64,000 nt of DNA from Lachnoclostridium sp. An14 (GTDB lineage Bacteria; Bacillota; Clostridia; Lachnospirales; Lachnospiraceae): positions 1-64,000 of the forward strand of contig NZ_NFLE01000005.1 in assembly GCF_002160755.1 (NCBI RefSeq), written 5' to 3'. The notes below the pieces were generated by a model. The model searched no databases, was not told the origin of the DNA, and saw only the letters and a list, made by a program, of their open reading frames with translations. Below are positions 42,211-51,724 of the stretch, piece after piece; the first letter of the stretch is position 1, and the number at the start of each line of letters is the position of its first letter. The position numbers and the translations under genes are program-made.

Positions 42211-43551
42211 TTATATTGCCTGCTTTAGTTGATTATGTATTTTAAAAGCAAAATAGATGGTAACAAATGTTGTCAATAAATCTGCCACCGCCTGAGAATA
42301 TATGACGCCATTCATTCCCCATATCGTTGGCAAGACCATAATGACGGGAATAAACAAAATACCCTGACGGCATACATTTAATATACCGCCGACCAGAGCT
42401 TTCCCCATCGCTAAATACAATGTGGAATAAGTAAACTGCAGGCCAAACGTAAAAAACATAATGGTATTCGCTCTAAGAGCAGGAACAGCAATTTCAAGCA
42501 CCCGCACATCATTGCTGAATAGTGACAAGAGCGGGGATGCGAATAGGAAAATGATCATTGTGAATATAATGCAAAATCCAGTTGTCCATTTTATGCAGCT
42601 TTTGATGGCAGTTAATAAGCGCGGGTAGTTTTTCGCGCCGTAGTTAAAACCAGCCATTGGCTGAAAACCTTTCATATAACCAAATACAACATTTGCCCCT
42701 ATGGTTACGATCCGCAGAACAATTCCCATGGCAGCGACGGCTTCATCACCATAATGACTGGCAGTATTTGAGATTAAACTCATCGATAAAGATTGAAAAA
42801 GCTGCAACAGCAAAGTTGAAATTCCAATCTTTATCATTTCAGAATAGGTTTCTCTGCTTGGCTTAAAATATGACATTCCAATTTTTATAGCCGTCTTGCC
42901 GGCAGCGAAAAATCGGATATAGATTCCCAAAGTAACAATTTGCGAAATCAAGGTTGCAATCGCCGCCCCCTCAACTCCCAGATGAAAGGGATAGATTAAA
43001 ATGGGATCAAGAACCATATTTAAAATTGCTCCTGTCAACATGGCAGTGAGAGAAATGTTGGAAGCTCCCTGAGAGACGGCCAAATTGCCGGAAGTTACAT
43101 TGACCGCGCTGAACACGGTGCTGATGATAAAAATAACAGCGTACTTTTTCGCAAAGGGCATAATCGTTTCAGTGGCACCCATGAAGGTTAATACCGGCGT
43201 CAACATGGCATAAATAATGCCGGCAGCGATGATGGATGTAAGAACGCTGCTAAACATAGCAGTAGAAGCGACCTGATGAGCTTTTTCCATGTCCTGTTTT
43301 CCTAAAAGACGCGAAATATACGAACCGGCCCCCACACCAAAAGTCAGCCCGATTCCTGAAAAAATGAATGAAATTGGGAAGGCTACGGATACCGCGGCTA
43401 CCTGCTGTGTACCGAGACCGGATACGAAATAAGTGTCCACCACATTATAAAGTGCGGTAACAAGCATACTGACAACCATTGGGATTCCCAGTTTGAAGAG
43501 AGATTTAGAAACATCTCCTTCGCTCATTAGCTGCATACGATTTGTTTTCAT
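42211..43551 (-). CDS. MATE-family efflux transporter
   Basis: 446 aa, twelve helices. MATE segments: LGIPMVVSMLVTALYNVVDT, YISRLLGKQD, and NYGAKNYPR. MATE proteins export drugs or metabolites with Na+ or H+. Its promoter carries the shared palindrome, which is unusual for a drug pump and fits a role in exporting a metallophore or in haem/metal stress. It is divergent from an AraC regulator. Confidence 0.92.
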   Translation of the reverse strand: MKTNRMQLMSEGDVSKSLFKLGIPMVVSMLVTALYNVVDTYFVSGLGTQQVAAVSVAFPISFIFSGIGLTFGVGAGSYISRLLGKQDMEKAHQVASTAMFSSVLTSIIAAGIIYAMLTPVLTFMGATETIMPFAKKYAVIFIISTVFSAVNVTSGNLAVSQGASNISLTAMLTGAILNMVLDPILIYPFHLGVEGAAIATLISQIVTLGIYIRFFAAGKTAIKIGMSYFKPSRETYSEMIKIGISTLLLQLFQSLSMSLISNTASHYGDEAVAAMGIVLRIVTIGANVVFGYMKGFQPMAGFNYGAKNYPRLLTAIKSCIKWTTGFCIIFTMIIFLFASPLLSLFSNDVRVLEIAVPALRANTIMFFTFGLQFTYSTLYLAMGKALVGGILNVCRQGILFIPVIMVLPTIWGMNGVIYSQAVADLLTTFVTIYFAFKIHNQLKQAI

Positions 43552-43588
43552 GTCTGTACTCCTCTCACGATAGATTTGATTCCGGATG

Positions 43589-43606
43589 GGTTAGAGGCTT
43601 CTAACT
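43589..43606. promoter_or_regulatory. Palindromic operator, copy 10
   Basis: GGTTAG-AGGCTT-CTAACT. On the minus strand TTGTTT-N16-TAGAAT lies just upstream, so the palindrome covers the likely start of the MATE transcript. Confidence 0.65.
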
Positions 43607-43738
43607 AACCTGAGATTTATTCTACAAATCCTGCCGGAAAAAACAATAGATACGTTTTTTTAATCATACATTTTGTGATAGCACAAAAGATAAAGTATTT
43701 GCTGGGTTTTAAAGACATTTATGAAAATAAATTTTGTA

Positions 43739-43804
43739 AAATCCTAACGAAAAAAAATGAAATCCTAACTATTTTTTGATGATGACAGACAATCCTTTTA
43801 TGAT
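43739..43804 (+). promoter_or_regulatory. AraC gene promoter with two direct repeats
   Basis: AAATCCTAAC at 43739-43748 and 43760-43769, exactly 21 bp apart. TTGATG-N17-TATGAT follows at 43776-43804. Direct repeats two helical turns apart next to the -35 box are typical AraC-family sites. Confidence 0.65.
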
Positions 43805-43834
43805 ATACTGAAACCATAAGGGAGGAATGACTGT

Positions 43835-44809
43835 ATGGGACTGTCCGTTGTAGATTACTTATTAGCTCTGCCTGAAATGCTTCATTTTATTAAGGTTCCG
43901 GAATTATCTACTGTCAATATGTTCATCTACCGTATGCTGACTGACTATGGAACAGGCTATTTCAAAATGATACGTTTTGAAAATAATCAGCTTTTAATAT
44001 TAACCGCAGATTACACGCCAAACTGTACCTTTGAGAAGGTCGCGGAAGTTTCAGAGGAGTATATAGAAATCAGTCAGTTCGAAACGGACAGCAGTTCTTT
44101 TAAAGTAGGCGGAAAAAAACTCCAACAGGTCCACAAGGGGATTTTTTGTTATGTCAATACACAAAAAACCACGTATGTTTACTGTGAAAAAGGACAGCCC
44201 GTACGATTCACAAAGGTTTTTCTGACGAGAACGTATTTTGATACATATTTTCAGTCCCATTACGGAAGGAATTATCAAGAATCAATTTCCACGCAGGATT
44301 ATATTTTAAGACATCCCAATCAGCCAGAATTAAATTTCGTATTTCAGCAGATCCGTGACTGCCAGGCAGATAGTCAAATTTTGCGGATGTATTTAGAGGG
44401 CAAGGTGCTGGAAATGCTGTCTCTCATTATAAAAGGAATGTCACAGCCGCAAAGACATATCCCGGTGAAACTGGATTACAAAGACATCCGCAATTTAAAA
44501 AAGACAGTAACCCTTATGCGAAATGACCTTGCTGCATATCCATCCGGCGAAAAACTGGCTCAAATTGCTGGAATGAGTCCTACCCGTTATCAACTGGCCT
44601 TTAAAAAACATTATGGAACAACACCTTATGAATACTTGAAAGAGCTGCGCCTTAATCAGGCATTATTTCTTCTGAAGAACTCCGATTATAGTATTACGGA
44701 GATAGCTGCAAAGGTTGGATATCATACCTCTGGATATTTTGCAAAATTGTTTAAAAACGCATATGGACTTGGCCCCAGAGAATATAGAAGAATGCAAGGG
44801 ATCAAGTAA
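43835..44809 (+). CDS. AraC-family transcriptional regulator (324 aa)
   Basis: C-terminal AraC DNA-binding domain: GEKLAQIAGMSPTRYQLAFK and VGYHTSGYFAKLFKNAYGLG. The N-terminal about 210 residues are an unidentified sensor region. AAGGGAGGAATGACTGT precedes the ATG. It is divergent from the MATE gene, separated by 283 bp that hold the palindromic operator and the direct repeats. It probably regulates itself and may control the MATE gene. Confidence 0.9.
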   Translation: MGLSVVDYLLALPEMLHFIKVPELSTVNMFIYRMLTDYGTGYFKMIRFENNQLLILTADYTPNCTFEKVAEVSEEYIEISQFETDSSSFKVGGKKLQQVHKGIFCYVNTQKTTYVYCEKGQPVRFTKVFLTRTYFDTYFQSHYGRNYQESISTQDYILRHPNQPELNFVFQQIRDCQADSQILRMYLEGKVLEMLSLIIKGMSQPQRHIPVKLDYKDIRNLKKTVTLMRNDLAAYPSGEKLAQIAGMSPTRYQLAFKKHYGTTPYEYLKELRLNQALFLLKNSDYSITEIAAKVGYHTSGYFAKLFKNAYGLGPREYRRMQGIK

Positions 44810-44917
44810 TGACCGAAACGGTCCCTTTATAGTTTTCATTAGGTATGTTATAGAATAGACACAAATATGGAAAATCATAATGAGACACAATTGAACCGAT
44901 TTAAGACTGTTCATGAA

Positions 44918-44946
44918 TTGACTTGCAATTTACCATCTTTTATAAT
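44918..44946 (+). promoter_or_regulatory. Strong promoter for the S1-domain gene
   Basis: TTGACT-N17-TATAAT, close to consensus. The expected start is near 44953, giving a leader of about 105 bases that contains the hairpin at 44981-45008. Confidence 0.75.
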
Positions 44947-44980
44947 GGTAACATCAGATTTTTGAAAGGTCTGAGCAGGA

Positions 44981-45008
44981 AAAGCAGCTGGGAAACTGGT
45001 TGCTTTTT
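44981..45008 (+). terminator. Intrinsic terminator within the S1-gene leader (possible attenuator)
   Basis: AAAGCAGC-tgggaaactg-GTTGCTTT, then a T-run. It lies between the promoter at 44918-44946 and the ribosome site at 45041, so it should stop most transcripts unless regulated. It is nearly the same as the terminator at 37711. Confidence 0.65.
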
Positions 45009-45060
45009 TTGTTGCCTGCAAAATCATGAAAAATAGTGAAAAGGAGAGGTGGTATGGCAG

Positions 45061-46032
45061 ATGGCAAATGAATCGAAGTCCCTTGTTTCGGAAGAACAGG
45101 TGGCAAAGCCTGCCGTGAGAGTAGGTCCTCCCAGAGGAATCCTTACGGTCGATGCATCTGCTGCTCAGGTCCAAAAGCAGGAGGACTTAGTGTGGCATGA
45201 ATTAACCAATGCGCAGAGGACCCGAAAAATATTATGCGGAAATCTCAGCGGAATTGAGCGCTTGGACGGAGGATGGGTAGTAGCCGTTATCTATTATAAG
45301 GGATACCGAATCCTGATTCCTATGGAAGAAATGATGATTAATCTGGAGGGAGACGGCAGAGAAAATTCAGACCGTTTGAATCGCCAGACCCGTCTGGCCA
45401 ACAACATGCTTGGGGCAGAACTGGACTTTATCATCCGGGATTTGGACCCGGAGTCCGGGAGTATTGCGGCCTCCAGAAAAGAGGCGATGCTCCGTAAACG
45501 GGCACAGTTTTATCTGGAGCATACAGGAGATGAACTGCCCATGATTACTCCAGGGCGAATTGTGGAGGCACGTGTCATTGCTGTAGCACAAAAGGCAGTT
45601 CGGCTGGAGGTGTTTGGTGTGGAGTGCTCTTTAAAAGCCAGAGATATGTCCTGGGAGTGGATGCGAGATGCCAATGAACACTTTGCCATCGGAGATGTGG
45701 TAAATGTGCTGGTAAAGAAAGTAACTGGTGATACAGCGGAAGACCTGCGGGTTGAAGTCAGTGCAAAGGAGGCTGTCCCCAATTCCAATAAGACGAACTT
45801 GATGCAGTTAAGGCGTCAGGGAAAATACGTTGGCACCGTTACCGATGTCTATCGGGGAACCTATTTCCTTTGTCTTGACTGTAAAGTCAATGCAGTAGCC
45901 CACTCCTGCAATACGGCAAGTCTGCCGGGACAGGGGGATGAGGTGGGATTTTTAGTAACTCGCGTGAACGAAGAACGGGAGGTGGCGGAAGGAATCATTA
46001 CGAGGATCATCAAACGCCGAAGCAGCATATAA
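45061..46032 (+). CDS. S1-domain RNA-binding protein
   Basis: 323 aa from ATG 45061, 8 bases after AAGGAGAGGTGG (an in-frame GTG at 45049 overlaps that site). Two S1-type OB folds are visible: PGRIVEARVIAVAQKAVRLEVF (about 165-245) and GKYVGTVTDVYRGTYFL (about 255-320). A degenerate copy lies near residues 60-140. Similar stand-alone S1 proteins occur in accessory regions of Lachnospiraceae. A role in translation or RNA handling is likely; the exact target is unknown. The cold-shock gene follows in 36 bp. Confidence 0.82.
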   Translation: MANESKSLVSEEQVAKPAVRVGPPRGILTVDASAAQVQKQEDLVWHELTNAQRTRKILCGNLSGIERLDGGWVVAVIYYKGYRILIPMEEMMINLEGDGRENSDRLNRQTRLANNMLGAELDFIIRDLDPESGSIAASRKEAMLRKRAQFYLEHTGDELPMITPGRIVEARVIAVAQKAVRLEVFGVECSLKARDMSWEWMRDANEHFAIGDVVNVLVKKVTGDTAEDLRVEVSAKEAVPNSNKTNLMQLRRQGKYVGTVTDVYRGTYFLCLDCKVNAVAHSCNTASLPGQGDEVGFLVTRVNEEREVAEGIITRIIKRRSSI

Positions 46033-46068
46033 GACATATTTTAAGAACAGAATCAGGAGGAAAAGACA

Positions 46069-46299
46069 ATGAGAGTAAAAGGAACGGTAAAATGGTTTAA
46101 TGCCCGCAGAGGATTTGGATTTGTCTGCGATGAAGACGGGCTGGAACATTTCGTCCATTATTCCCAGATCCAGATGGAGGGCTTTAAAAGGCTGGGAGAA
46201 GGTCAGAGTGTGACTTTTGAGATAGGAGAAGATGAGAAGGGAAGAAGTGTGGCTCTTGAGGTCATACCGGAAGAGCAGGCACCTGTGGAGGAATTATGA
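46069..46299 (+). CDS. Cold-shock domain protein
   Basis: 76 aa. Classic CSD with RNP motifs [15 protein letters not shown] and EHFVHYSQI. It binds single-stranded RNA. AGGAGGAAAAGAC precedes the ATG. It overlaps the next gene by 4 bp and follows the S1 gene, forming a small RNA-binding pair. Confidence 0.93.
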   Translation: MRVKGTVKWFNARRGFGFVCDEDGLEHFVHYSQIQMEGFKRLGEGQSVTFEIGEDEKGRSVALEVIPEEQAPVEEL

Positions 46300-47537
46300 G
46301 AAGAAGAGGAATTTATGTGAAGCGTTCACACGCTGCAGCGGCAATCGTGGTGGCCTGCTCTGTATTCAGTTTTCTTTTGGGGTTTAGTGTTCAGGCAGCG
46401 GAGCAGGATTCCTGGGAGCGGTTTCAGGAGGGGGAATCTCTGGCCGTCGAAACCGGTCTTTCGGATGGGTTTTCCACCATGAACTTTATCTGTCTGGATA
46501 CGGATTACCGAGGGGGATATCTGTTTATCGCAGAGGATGTGATTCCCTATTCACTCAGTACCCGCTACGCGGCTTCCGATAACGCTTATGGGACATCGGA
46601 TGTCAGAACCTGGCTGAACCAGTATTATGCAGATACCCTCTCTGTGGCAGATGAGCTTTTACCAATCAAGCTGGAGGAAACGGATGATTCTGTTTCTGAT
46701 AGGGTTTTTTGTCTGTCTGAAGACGAAGTAAAACATGCGGCTTACAAAGAATGGACCAGAAAGAAATGGACGCCCCAGCGGGGAATGCGATATTACTGGA
46801 CCCGGACAGCCAGAGAGAACACTTCCAATCAGGCATATCTGGTGCAGTATAACGGCCAGGTCGCATCCAGCCGGGTATCCTTGACAGAAGCGGGAATCCG
46901 GCCGGCTTTTGTCATCGGCCATGAGGCGCCGGACACCGGTCAGGGCCGTATCTGGTATGAGGGAGACACCCAGGAGCGGACAATAGACGGAAAAACCTAT
47001 GTGTTTCGCTGTATCGACCCCAATTACTGCGATTCCGGGAGCAACCGGGTTGGCGCATTATTTTTGTGTGATTCCATTATCGGTGGTGATGTATGCCAGT
47101 TTGATGAAAGCTTAAACGCCTGGGAAGCGGCGGATCTGCGAACCTGGCTGAATGAAGAGGTTGAGAATACCGAAGGCATGGTACTGGCAGAGACTACCAT
47201 TAACAGTACTTATGCAGGGAAAAGCAGCAACTATCAGATTTCAGAGAAAAAATTCACAAAAAGAAATCGACAGGGACAGAAAATCGAAGACCAGCTGTTC
47301 TGCCTTTCTTTGGATGAGGCGCTGCGCTATGCAAATTATTTATGGAAGTTAGATGGCGCCGCTACTGATAATTTTACCCTTGCAGGAAGCCATGCCATGG
47401 GATATTGGCTTCGTACGCCGGCCGCTAGGGGAGATCATCTGGCCTATGCGGTTACTTATGATGGGCTGGTATCGCCGCAGGAAGTGGATAATGATCGAAT
47501 TGGAATCCGGCCTGCTTTTGTCGCAGTGCAGGAGTAG
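46296..47537 (+). CDS. Secreted DUF6273-type protein
   Basis: 413 aa. Signal peptide ([19 protein letters not shown], cleavage near VQAAEQ). The rest is two copies of a module with a WLN segment ([20 protein letters not shown]), an FCLS segment and a final GIRPAFV, the pattern of DUF6273. The N-terminus could instead be GTG 46317, which also has a good ribosome site. Function is unknown. DUF6273 is common in surface proteins of gut clostridia. Confidence 0.8.
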   Translation: MRRRGIYVKRSHAAAAIVVACSVFSFLLGFSVQAAEQDSWERFQEGESLAVETGLSDGFSTMNFICLDTDYRGGYLFIAEDVIPYSLSTRYAASDNAYGTSDVRTWLNQYYADTLSVADELLPIKLEETDDSVSDRVFCLSEDEVKHAAYKEWTRKKWTPQRGMRYYWTRTARENTSNQAYLVQYNGQVASSRVSLTEAGIRPAFVIGHEAPDTGQGRIWYEGDTQERTIDGKTYVFRCIDPNYCDSGSNRVGALFLCDSIIGGDVCQFDESLNAWEAADLRTWLNEEVENTEGMVLAETTINSTYAGKSSNYQISEKKFTKRNRQGQKIEDQLFCLSLDEALRYANYLWKLDGAATDNFTLAGSHAMGYWLRTPAARGDHLAYAVTYDGLVSPQEVDNDRIGIRPAFVAVQE

Positions 47538-47566
47538 GAAGTTATAATTGATGTAAAGGAGAACGT

Positions 47567-50500
47567 ATGAAGAAAAATTTAAAGAAGGGCCGGGCGGTAT
47601 TATCTGCCTGGTCTTTAATTACGGCAATGGGACTGACCCCCGTTTTATCTGTTGCGTACCCTTCTGCAAGTGCTGTTGTGTATGCAAAAGAATTGCAGAC
47701 AGATGATACAGAGGAAACAGAAGAGTCAGAAAAACAGGAACCGTATGCGGAGAGCATGACTGAACTGGCAACCCCGTCAGAAGCAGAAAAGGGGAGTGAT
47801 GAGAAGACACAGTTGGATCAGGTACCAGATGAAGTTTCCGGCACAGAAGAGGAAGAACTGAATTTGCTGGGAGACGCCATTCAGACCATAGGTTCTGAAA
47901 CTGTGGCAACGCCTTCCAACGCCATTATGCTGCTTGCGAATTCCAGCCTCTGGGGCGGGATGGAGATGAGCGACCACCTGGACGGAGAAGGGACGGAGGA
48001 AGAGCCCTATGAGATTAACTCGGCCAATGACCTGCGTCTTCTGGCCTACAATGTAGCAAACGAAGAGGTGGACGGTTATGCCGGCTGCTATTTTGTCCTG
48101 ACCAGGGACATTTCTCTGAGTGATACGGCCTCCTGGCTTCCCATCGGCTATTTTGCGGAAACCGGCGATTCGGAGCCAATGCCTTTTAAGGGAAACTTTG
48201 ATGGACAGGGGTACCGGATTTATAACCTGAAAATCAGCGATACCACACAGGACTATGCCGGCCTGTTTGGCAGTCTGCATGGAGCTACCATCAAAAATCT
48301 GACCGTAGACGGCCAGGTAAATGCTAACAGCAAAGCAGCCATCTTGGCGGGTGAGATCAATGACAGTATAATTGAAAAATGCACTAGCTTAGGTCAGGTA
48401 CGGGGAGTGGGAGCCATTGGCGGTATTGCCGGCGAGGCCTATGACAGCGTCATTTTGGAGTGTACCAACACGGCAGGGGTTCTGGGAGGAACCGATGCGG
48501 GAGCAGAGGAGGAGGCTTTTGCCGGAGGAGTCTGCGGGTCGGCCCACACTTCTTTCATCAGTGACTGTACCAGTGATACTACGGATAGCTACAGCGCCTT
48601 GTACTCAGAGGGCTATGTGGGCGGAATTGCCGGAAATATTTATGAGACGGAAGTTTACAATTCTTACGTGGAAGGAAAAGTAGGAAGCACTTCTGCCGAT
48701 TATATCGGCGGCCTGATTGGCCGGATGCAGAGCGGTCAGGTAAAAAATGGACGTTTTGCCGGAACCATTGGCGCTTCCACTTCCAGTACCCTAAAGACAG
48801 CGGGACTCTTTGTCGGCTATATTGAAGGTGGGACCATTGAATTAGGGGATGACCTGGCCTATCTCTTTACGGACAGCGAGGATAAATACTCCTTAAATCC
48901 GTTCGGTAACAAACTGACTCCGCAGATTCGGCTAGAGCATCATATCGGGGCTTATTACTCCAATCAGCGGGATTTCAGCCTTTATCAAATGGACGAATTT
49001 ACGAAGCAGACCAACAGATATTTCTATGAAGAGCTGGAGGACGGCGTTCTTTCCATCGGAGAGGAAAATGTCCATCACTATGCTCCAAGCAAGACGGGGG
49101 ACCCGGTGAGAGGATATCTGGTGTCGATTCCGGCCATTGACCACGGAACCCTGTCTGCCATGGAATCTCAGAATAACTATGCAAAAGAGATTGACTGGGC
49201 CAACCCCGGAGCCATCGCGGCAGGGACGAAAGTTTTAGTCTACACCAGTCCGGTGAATGAGACTGCTTCCGAACCGCCTGTATATTATGAACTGGAGCCG
49301 GATTCCCTGTTTTGGATATCCGATGATTTGGAGGAGCAGGAGGTCATCCAGACCGGAGGCGTGGAAACAGCATTCACCATGCCGGATTCCAATATCACCT
49401 TATCCGCCACCTACCGGGCCATGACCAATGGCGTGGTGCTGGACCGGACGGAACTGACTTTTGAGGTAGAGCAGATTCGAAGCGGTTCCCGGTGGAATCC
49501 CCAGATTGGCTGGAAGGTGACCGATCCGCAGAAACTGACGGCCACAGTCATTCCGGATTCTGCTGCCAATAAAACTGTCTACTGGAGCGCCAAAGACACA
49601 GACGGGGCCTCCACGGATGTCTTTACCGTATCCGATGACGGGGAAGTGACCGTGAATACCTCCGCCAAATGGATTACGGATTTAATCCGGGCAGCGGTAG
49701 CCAATCAGGAGCTCTACCCGGCCAAGCCGATTACGACGGAAGCAACCGATTATGCGACCGTCACAGTGACCACAGAAGCTGGTCAGAAACGGGCCAGCGC
49801 CTTTGTAACCGTTAACTTTAAGATTACGGACCAGACGGTAGTTCCGGTATCCGGCGTGGAACTGGATCAGGCAGAACTTGCTTTTGAAGTAGTGCGTACG
49901 CTGGAAGGCGGCCGACTGAATCCGACAGAAACCTATTCGGTGACGCCGGCGAAGCGTCTGTATGAAACCATTTCTCCAGAATATGCAGATAATAAAGAAG
50001 TGACCTGGTCCGTCGGCGATTCGGACATAATCCGGGTGGATGGCGAAGGCATGGTAAGCGTGCGGGAAGATGCCCGTTGGATTGCAGACCTGATCCAGGC
50101 AGAAAAGACGGCAAACAGCAATTCTCCTTATGCCAAATCTGAAGCTGCCGGAAACCGGTCCTCCTACGTGACGGTAACTACAACAGACGGCGGCAAACAG
50201 GCGGTATGCGCGGTGAATGTCTCGTTCCGGACTGTTGACAATACGGTTGCCCATGTGGAATCCGTATCTCTGGACCAGCAGGAACTTACCTTTAACATTG
50301 AAAAGGTCATGACCGGGCGCAGGAGCAATCCTACGGTGGAATATAAAGTCACGTCACCGGTCCAGCTGAATGCAGCGGTATATCCAGCGGAAGCGGAGAA
50401 CCGTATAGTTGCCTGGAGCGTGGATGATGGGGACGTGCTCACAGTATCAGAGTCTGGTATGGTGACAGCGAGAACAGACGGGCAGTGGATTAAGGATTTG

Positions 50501-51079
50501 GAGGCTGCCAATCTTTATGGCGCGGCTGGAGAGAAAACAGCATTGGTTACGGTCACAACGGCAGATGGCGGAAAGCAGGCCCAGTGCAAGGTGACAGTTT
50601 CCTTTAAGACCACCAACAATACCACCAGCAGCTCCAGTGGAGGTTCCTCCGGAGGCGGCGGGGGCGGAAGTTCTTCCGGCGGCAGCTCCTCCAGGTCTTC
50701 TGCAGGAAGCAGCAGCGGCCCCGGTGCATCTGGAAATTGGATTATGGATGAAGTGGGCTGGTGGTATCAGTACAGCGACAGGACCTACCCGAAGTCCTGC
50801 TGGCAGCAGCTTTCCTATAACGGCACAACGGAATGGTACCACTTTGATGAGCGCGGTTACATGCAGACCGGATGGTTTACCGACGTGGATGGACATGTTT
50901 ACTATCTGCATCCGATAGGAGATGGAACCAGAGGGCGGATGTATACGGGGTGGAATCAGATTGAAGGAAAATGGTATTACTTTAACCCAGTATCCGATGG
51001 AACTCGCGGTGCGCTTTTTGTGAATGGTCAGACGCCGGATGGGTATACAGTGGATGCAAATGGGATTTGGATTCCATAA
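47567..51079 (+). CDS. Large secreted protein: GLUG repeats, Ig-like repeats, wall-binding repeats
   Basis: 1170 aa. Signal peptide near residues 8-42 (cleavage near VYAKEL). An acidic linker holds TPSEA/TPSNA motifs. From about residue 135 to 420 there is a GLUG-type beta-helix (GLFGSLHGATIKNLTVDG, IGGIAGEAYDSVI). Three homologous Ig-like modules follow (about 620-1010), each opening with a VxLDxxELxF pattern and ending in a VTVSFK-like strand. A Gly/Ser linker leads to choline-binding-like wall repeats (GWWYQYSDRTYP, GWNQIEGKWYYFN). It is probably a non-covalent wall protein with an adhesive stalk. AAAGGAGAACGT precedes the ATG. Confidence 0.85.
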   Translation: MKKNLKKGRAVLSAWSLITAMGLTPVLSVAYPSASAVVYAKELQTDDTEETEESEKQEPYAESMTELATPSEAEKGSDEKTQLDQVPDEVSGTEEEELNLLGDAIQTIGSETVATPSNAIMLLANSSLWGGMEMSDHLDGEGTEEEPYEINSANDLRLLAYNVANEEVDGYAGCYFVLTRDISLSDTASWLPIGYFAETGDSEPMPFKGNFDGQGYRIYNLKISDTTQDYAGLFGSLHGATIKNLTVDGQVNANSKAAILAGEINDSIIEKCTSLGQVRGVGAIGGIAGEAYDSVILECTNTAGVLGGTDAGAEEEAFAGGVCGSAHTSFISDCTSDTTDSYSALYSEGYVGGIAGNIYETEVYNSYVEGKVGSTSADYIGGLIGRMQSGQVKNGRFAGTIGASTSSTLKTAGLFVGYIEGGTIELGDDLAYLFTDSEDKYSLNPFGNKLTPQIRLEHHIGAYYSNQRDFSLYQMDEFTKQTNRYFYEELEDGVLSIGEENVHHYAPSKTGDPVRGYLVSIPAIDHGTLSAMESQNNYAKEIDWANPGAIAAGTKVLVYTSPVNETASEPPVYYELEPDSLFWISDDLEEQEVIQTGGVETAFTMPDSNITLSATYRAMTNGVVLDRTELTFEVEQIRSGSRWNPQIGWKVTDPQKLTATVIPDSAANKTVYWSAKDTDGASTDVFTVSDDGEVTVNTSAKWITDLIRAAVANQELYPAKPITTEATDYATVTVTTEAGQKRASAFVTVNFKITDQTVVPVSGVELDQAELAFEVVRTLEGGRLNPTETYSVTPAKRLYETISPEYADNKEVTWSVGDSDIIRVDGEGMVSVREDARWIADLIQAEKTANSNSPYAKSEAAGNRSSYVTVTTTDGGKQAVCAVNVSFRTVDNTVAHVESVSLDQQELTFNIEKVMTGRRSNPTVEYKVTSPVQLNAAVYPAEAENRIVAWSVDDGDVLTVSESGMVTARTDGQWIKDLEAANLYGAAGEKTALVTVTTADGGKQAQCKVTVSFKTTNNTTSSSSGGSSGGGGGGSSSGGSSSRSSAGSSSGPGASGNWIMDEVGWWYQYSDRTYPKSCWQQLSYNGTTEWYHFDERGYMQTGWFTDVDGHVYYLHPIGDGTRGRMYTGWNQIEGKWYYFNPVSDGTRGALFVNGQTPDGYTVDANGIWIP

Positions 51080-51135
51080 CTGCACATAGTAGGACAGATA
51101 AAATAGAAGATTTGTGCATACACTAAAAATAATAC

Positions 51136-51164
51136 TTGAAGTACAGAAAACTGTACGTTATACT
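51136..51164 (+). promoter_or_regulatory. yefM-yoeB promoter with operator in the spacer
   Basis: TTGAAG-N17-TATACT. The spacer holds the palindrome GTACAG-aaaa-CTGTAC (51141-51156), resembling the TGTACA-core operators bound by YefM. Confidence 0.75.
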
Positions 51165-51201
51165 ATAGATATAAGGTATATTTTGGAAAGGAGTGGATTG
51201 T

Positions 51202-51468
51202 ATGTTAGCTGTGAATTACACAAATCTTCGTGATAATATGAAACATTACATGGATTGCGTCAACGATGACTGCGAGACATTGATTGTTACAAGAAAGGAC
51301 AGACGCAACGTTGTCATGATGTCTGAAGAGGCTTATAATAATCTGATGGAAAACCTTTATGTCCGGGAGAGCCAGGCCAATTATGAATGGCTGATGGAAT
51401 CGAAGCAGCAGTTGGAAACAGGTAAGGTATCCGCACACCCGCTGATTGAGGCAGAATCCAATGAATAA
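51202..51468 (+). CDS. yefM: YefM/Phd-family antitoxin
   Basis: 88 aa from ATG 51202 after GGAAAGGAGTGG. The start AVNYTNLRDNMKHYMDCVN and the segment LIVTRKDRRNVVMMSEEAYN are characteristic of YefM. It neutralises the YoeB toxin and represses the operon. It overlaps the toxin gene by 8 bp. Confidence 0.92.
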   Translation: MLAVNYTNLRDNMKHYMDCVNDDCETLIVTRKDRRNVVMMSEEAYNNLMENLYVRESQANYEWLMESKQQLETGKVSAHPLIEAESNE

Positions 51469-51724
51469 GCTATTTACAGATAATGGATGGCAGGATTATA
51501 TATACTGGCAGACAGAGGATCGAAAAACTTTAAAAAAGATCAATCAGCTGATTGAAGATATCTGCAGGAACGGAAATACAGGGATTGGAAAGCCAGAGCC
51601 TCTGGTCGGAAACCTGTCTGGATATTGGAGCAGGAGGATCAACGATAAGGACCGACTGATTTATAAAATTGATGAGGACTGCGTTTATATCCTGGCCTGC
51701 AGATATCATTATGCAGATAAATAG
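51461..51724 (+). CDS. yoeB: YoeB-family mRNA interferase toxin
   Basis: 87 aa. YoeB pattern: FTDNGWQDYIYWQTEDRKTL, KPEPLVGNLSGYWSRRINDKDRLIYKI-type core and the terminal catalytic RYHYADK. It cleaves mRNA on the ribosome. ATG 51461 lies within the antitoxin 3' end. Confidence 0.93.
   Translation: MNKLFTDNGWQDYIYWQTEDRKTLKKINQLIEDICRNGNTGIGKPEPLVGNLSGYWSRRINDKDRLIYKIDEDCVYILACRYHYADK

Noticed and set aside
3508-43606. Calling the palindromes classic DtxR iron boxes
   Set aside because: The arms are similar (GGTTAG/CTAACC) but the spacer is 6 bases at all ten sites, whereas the DtxR consensus has about one. I keep them as a separate motif.
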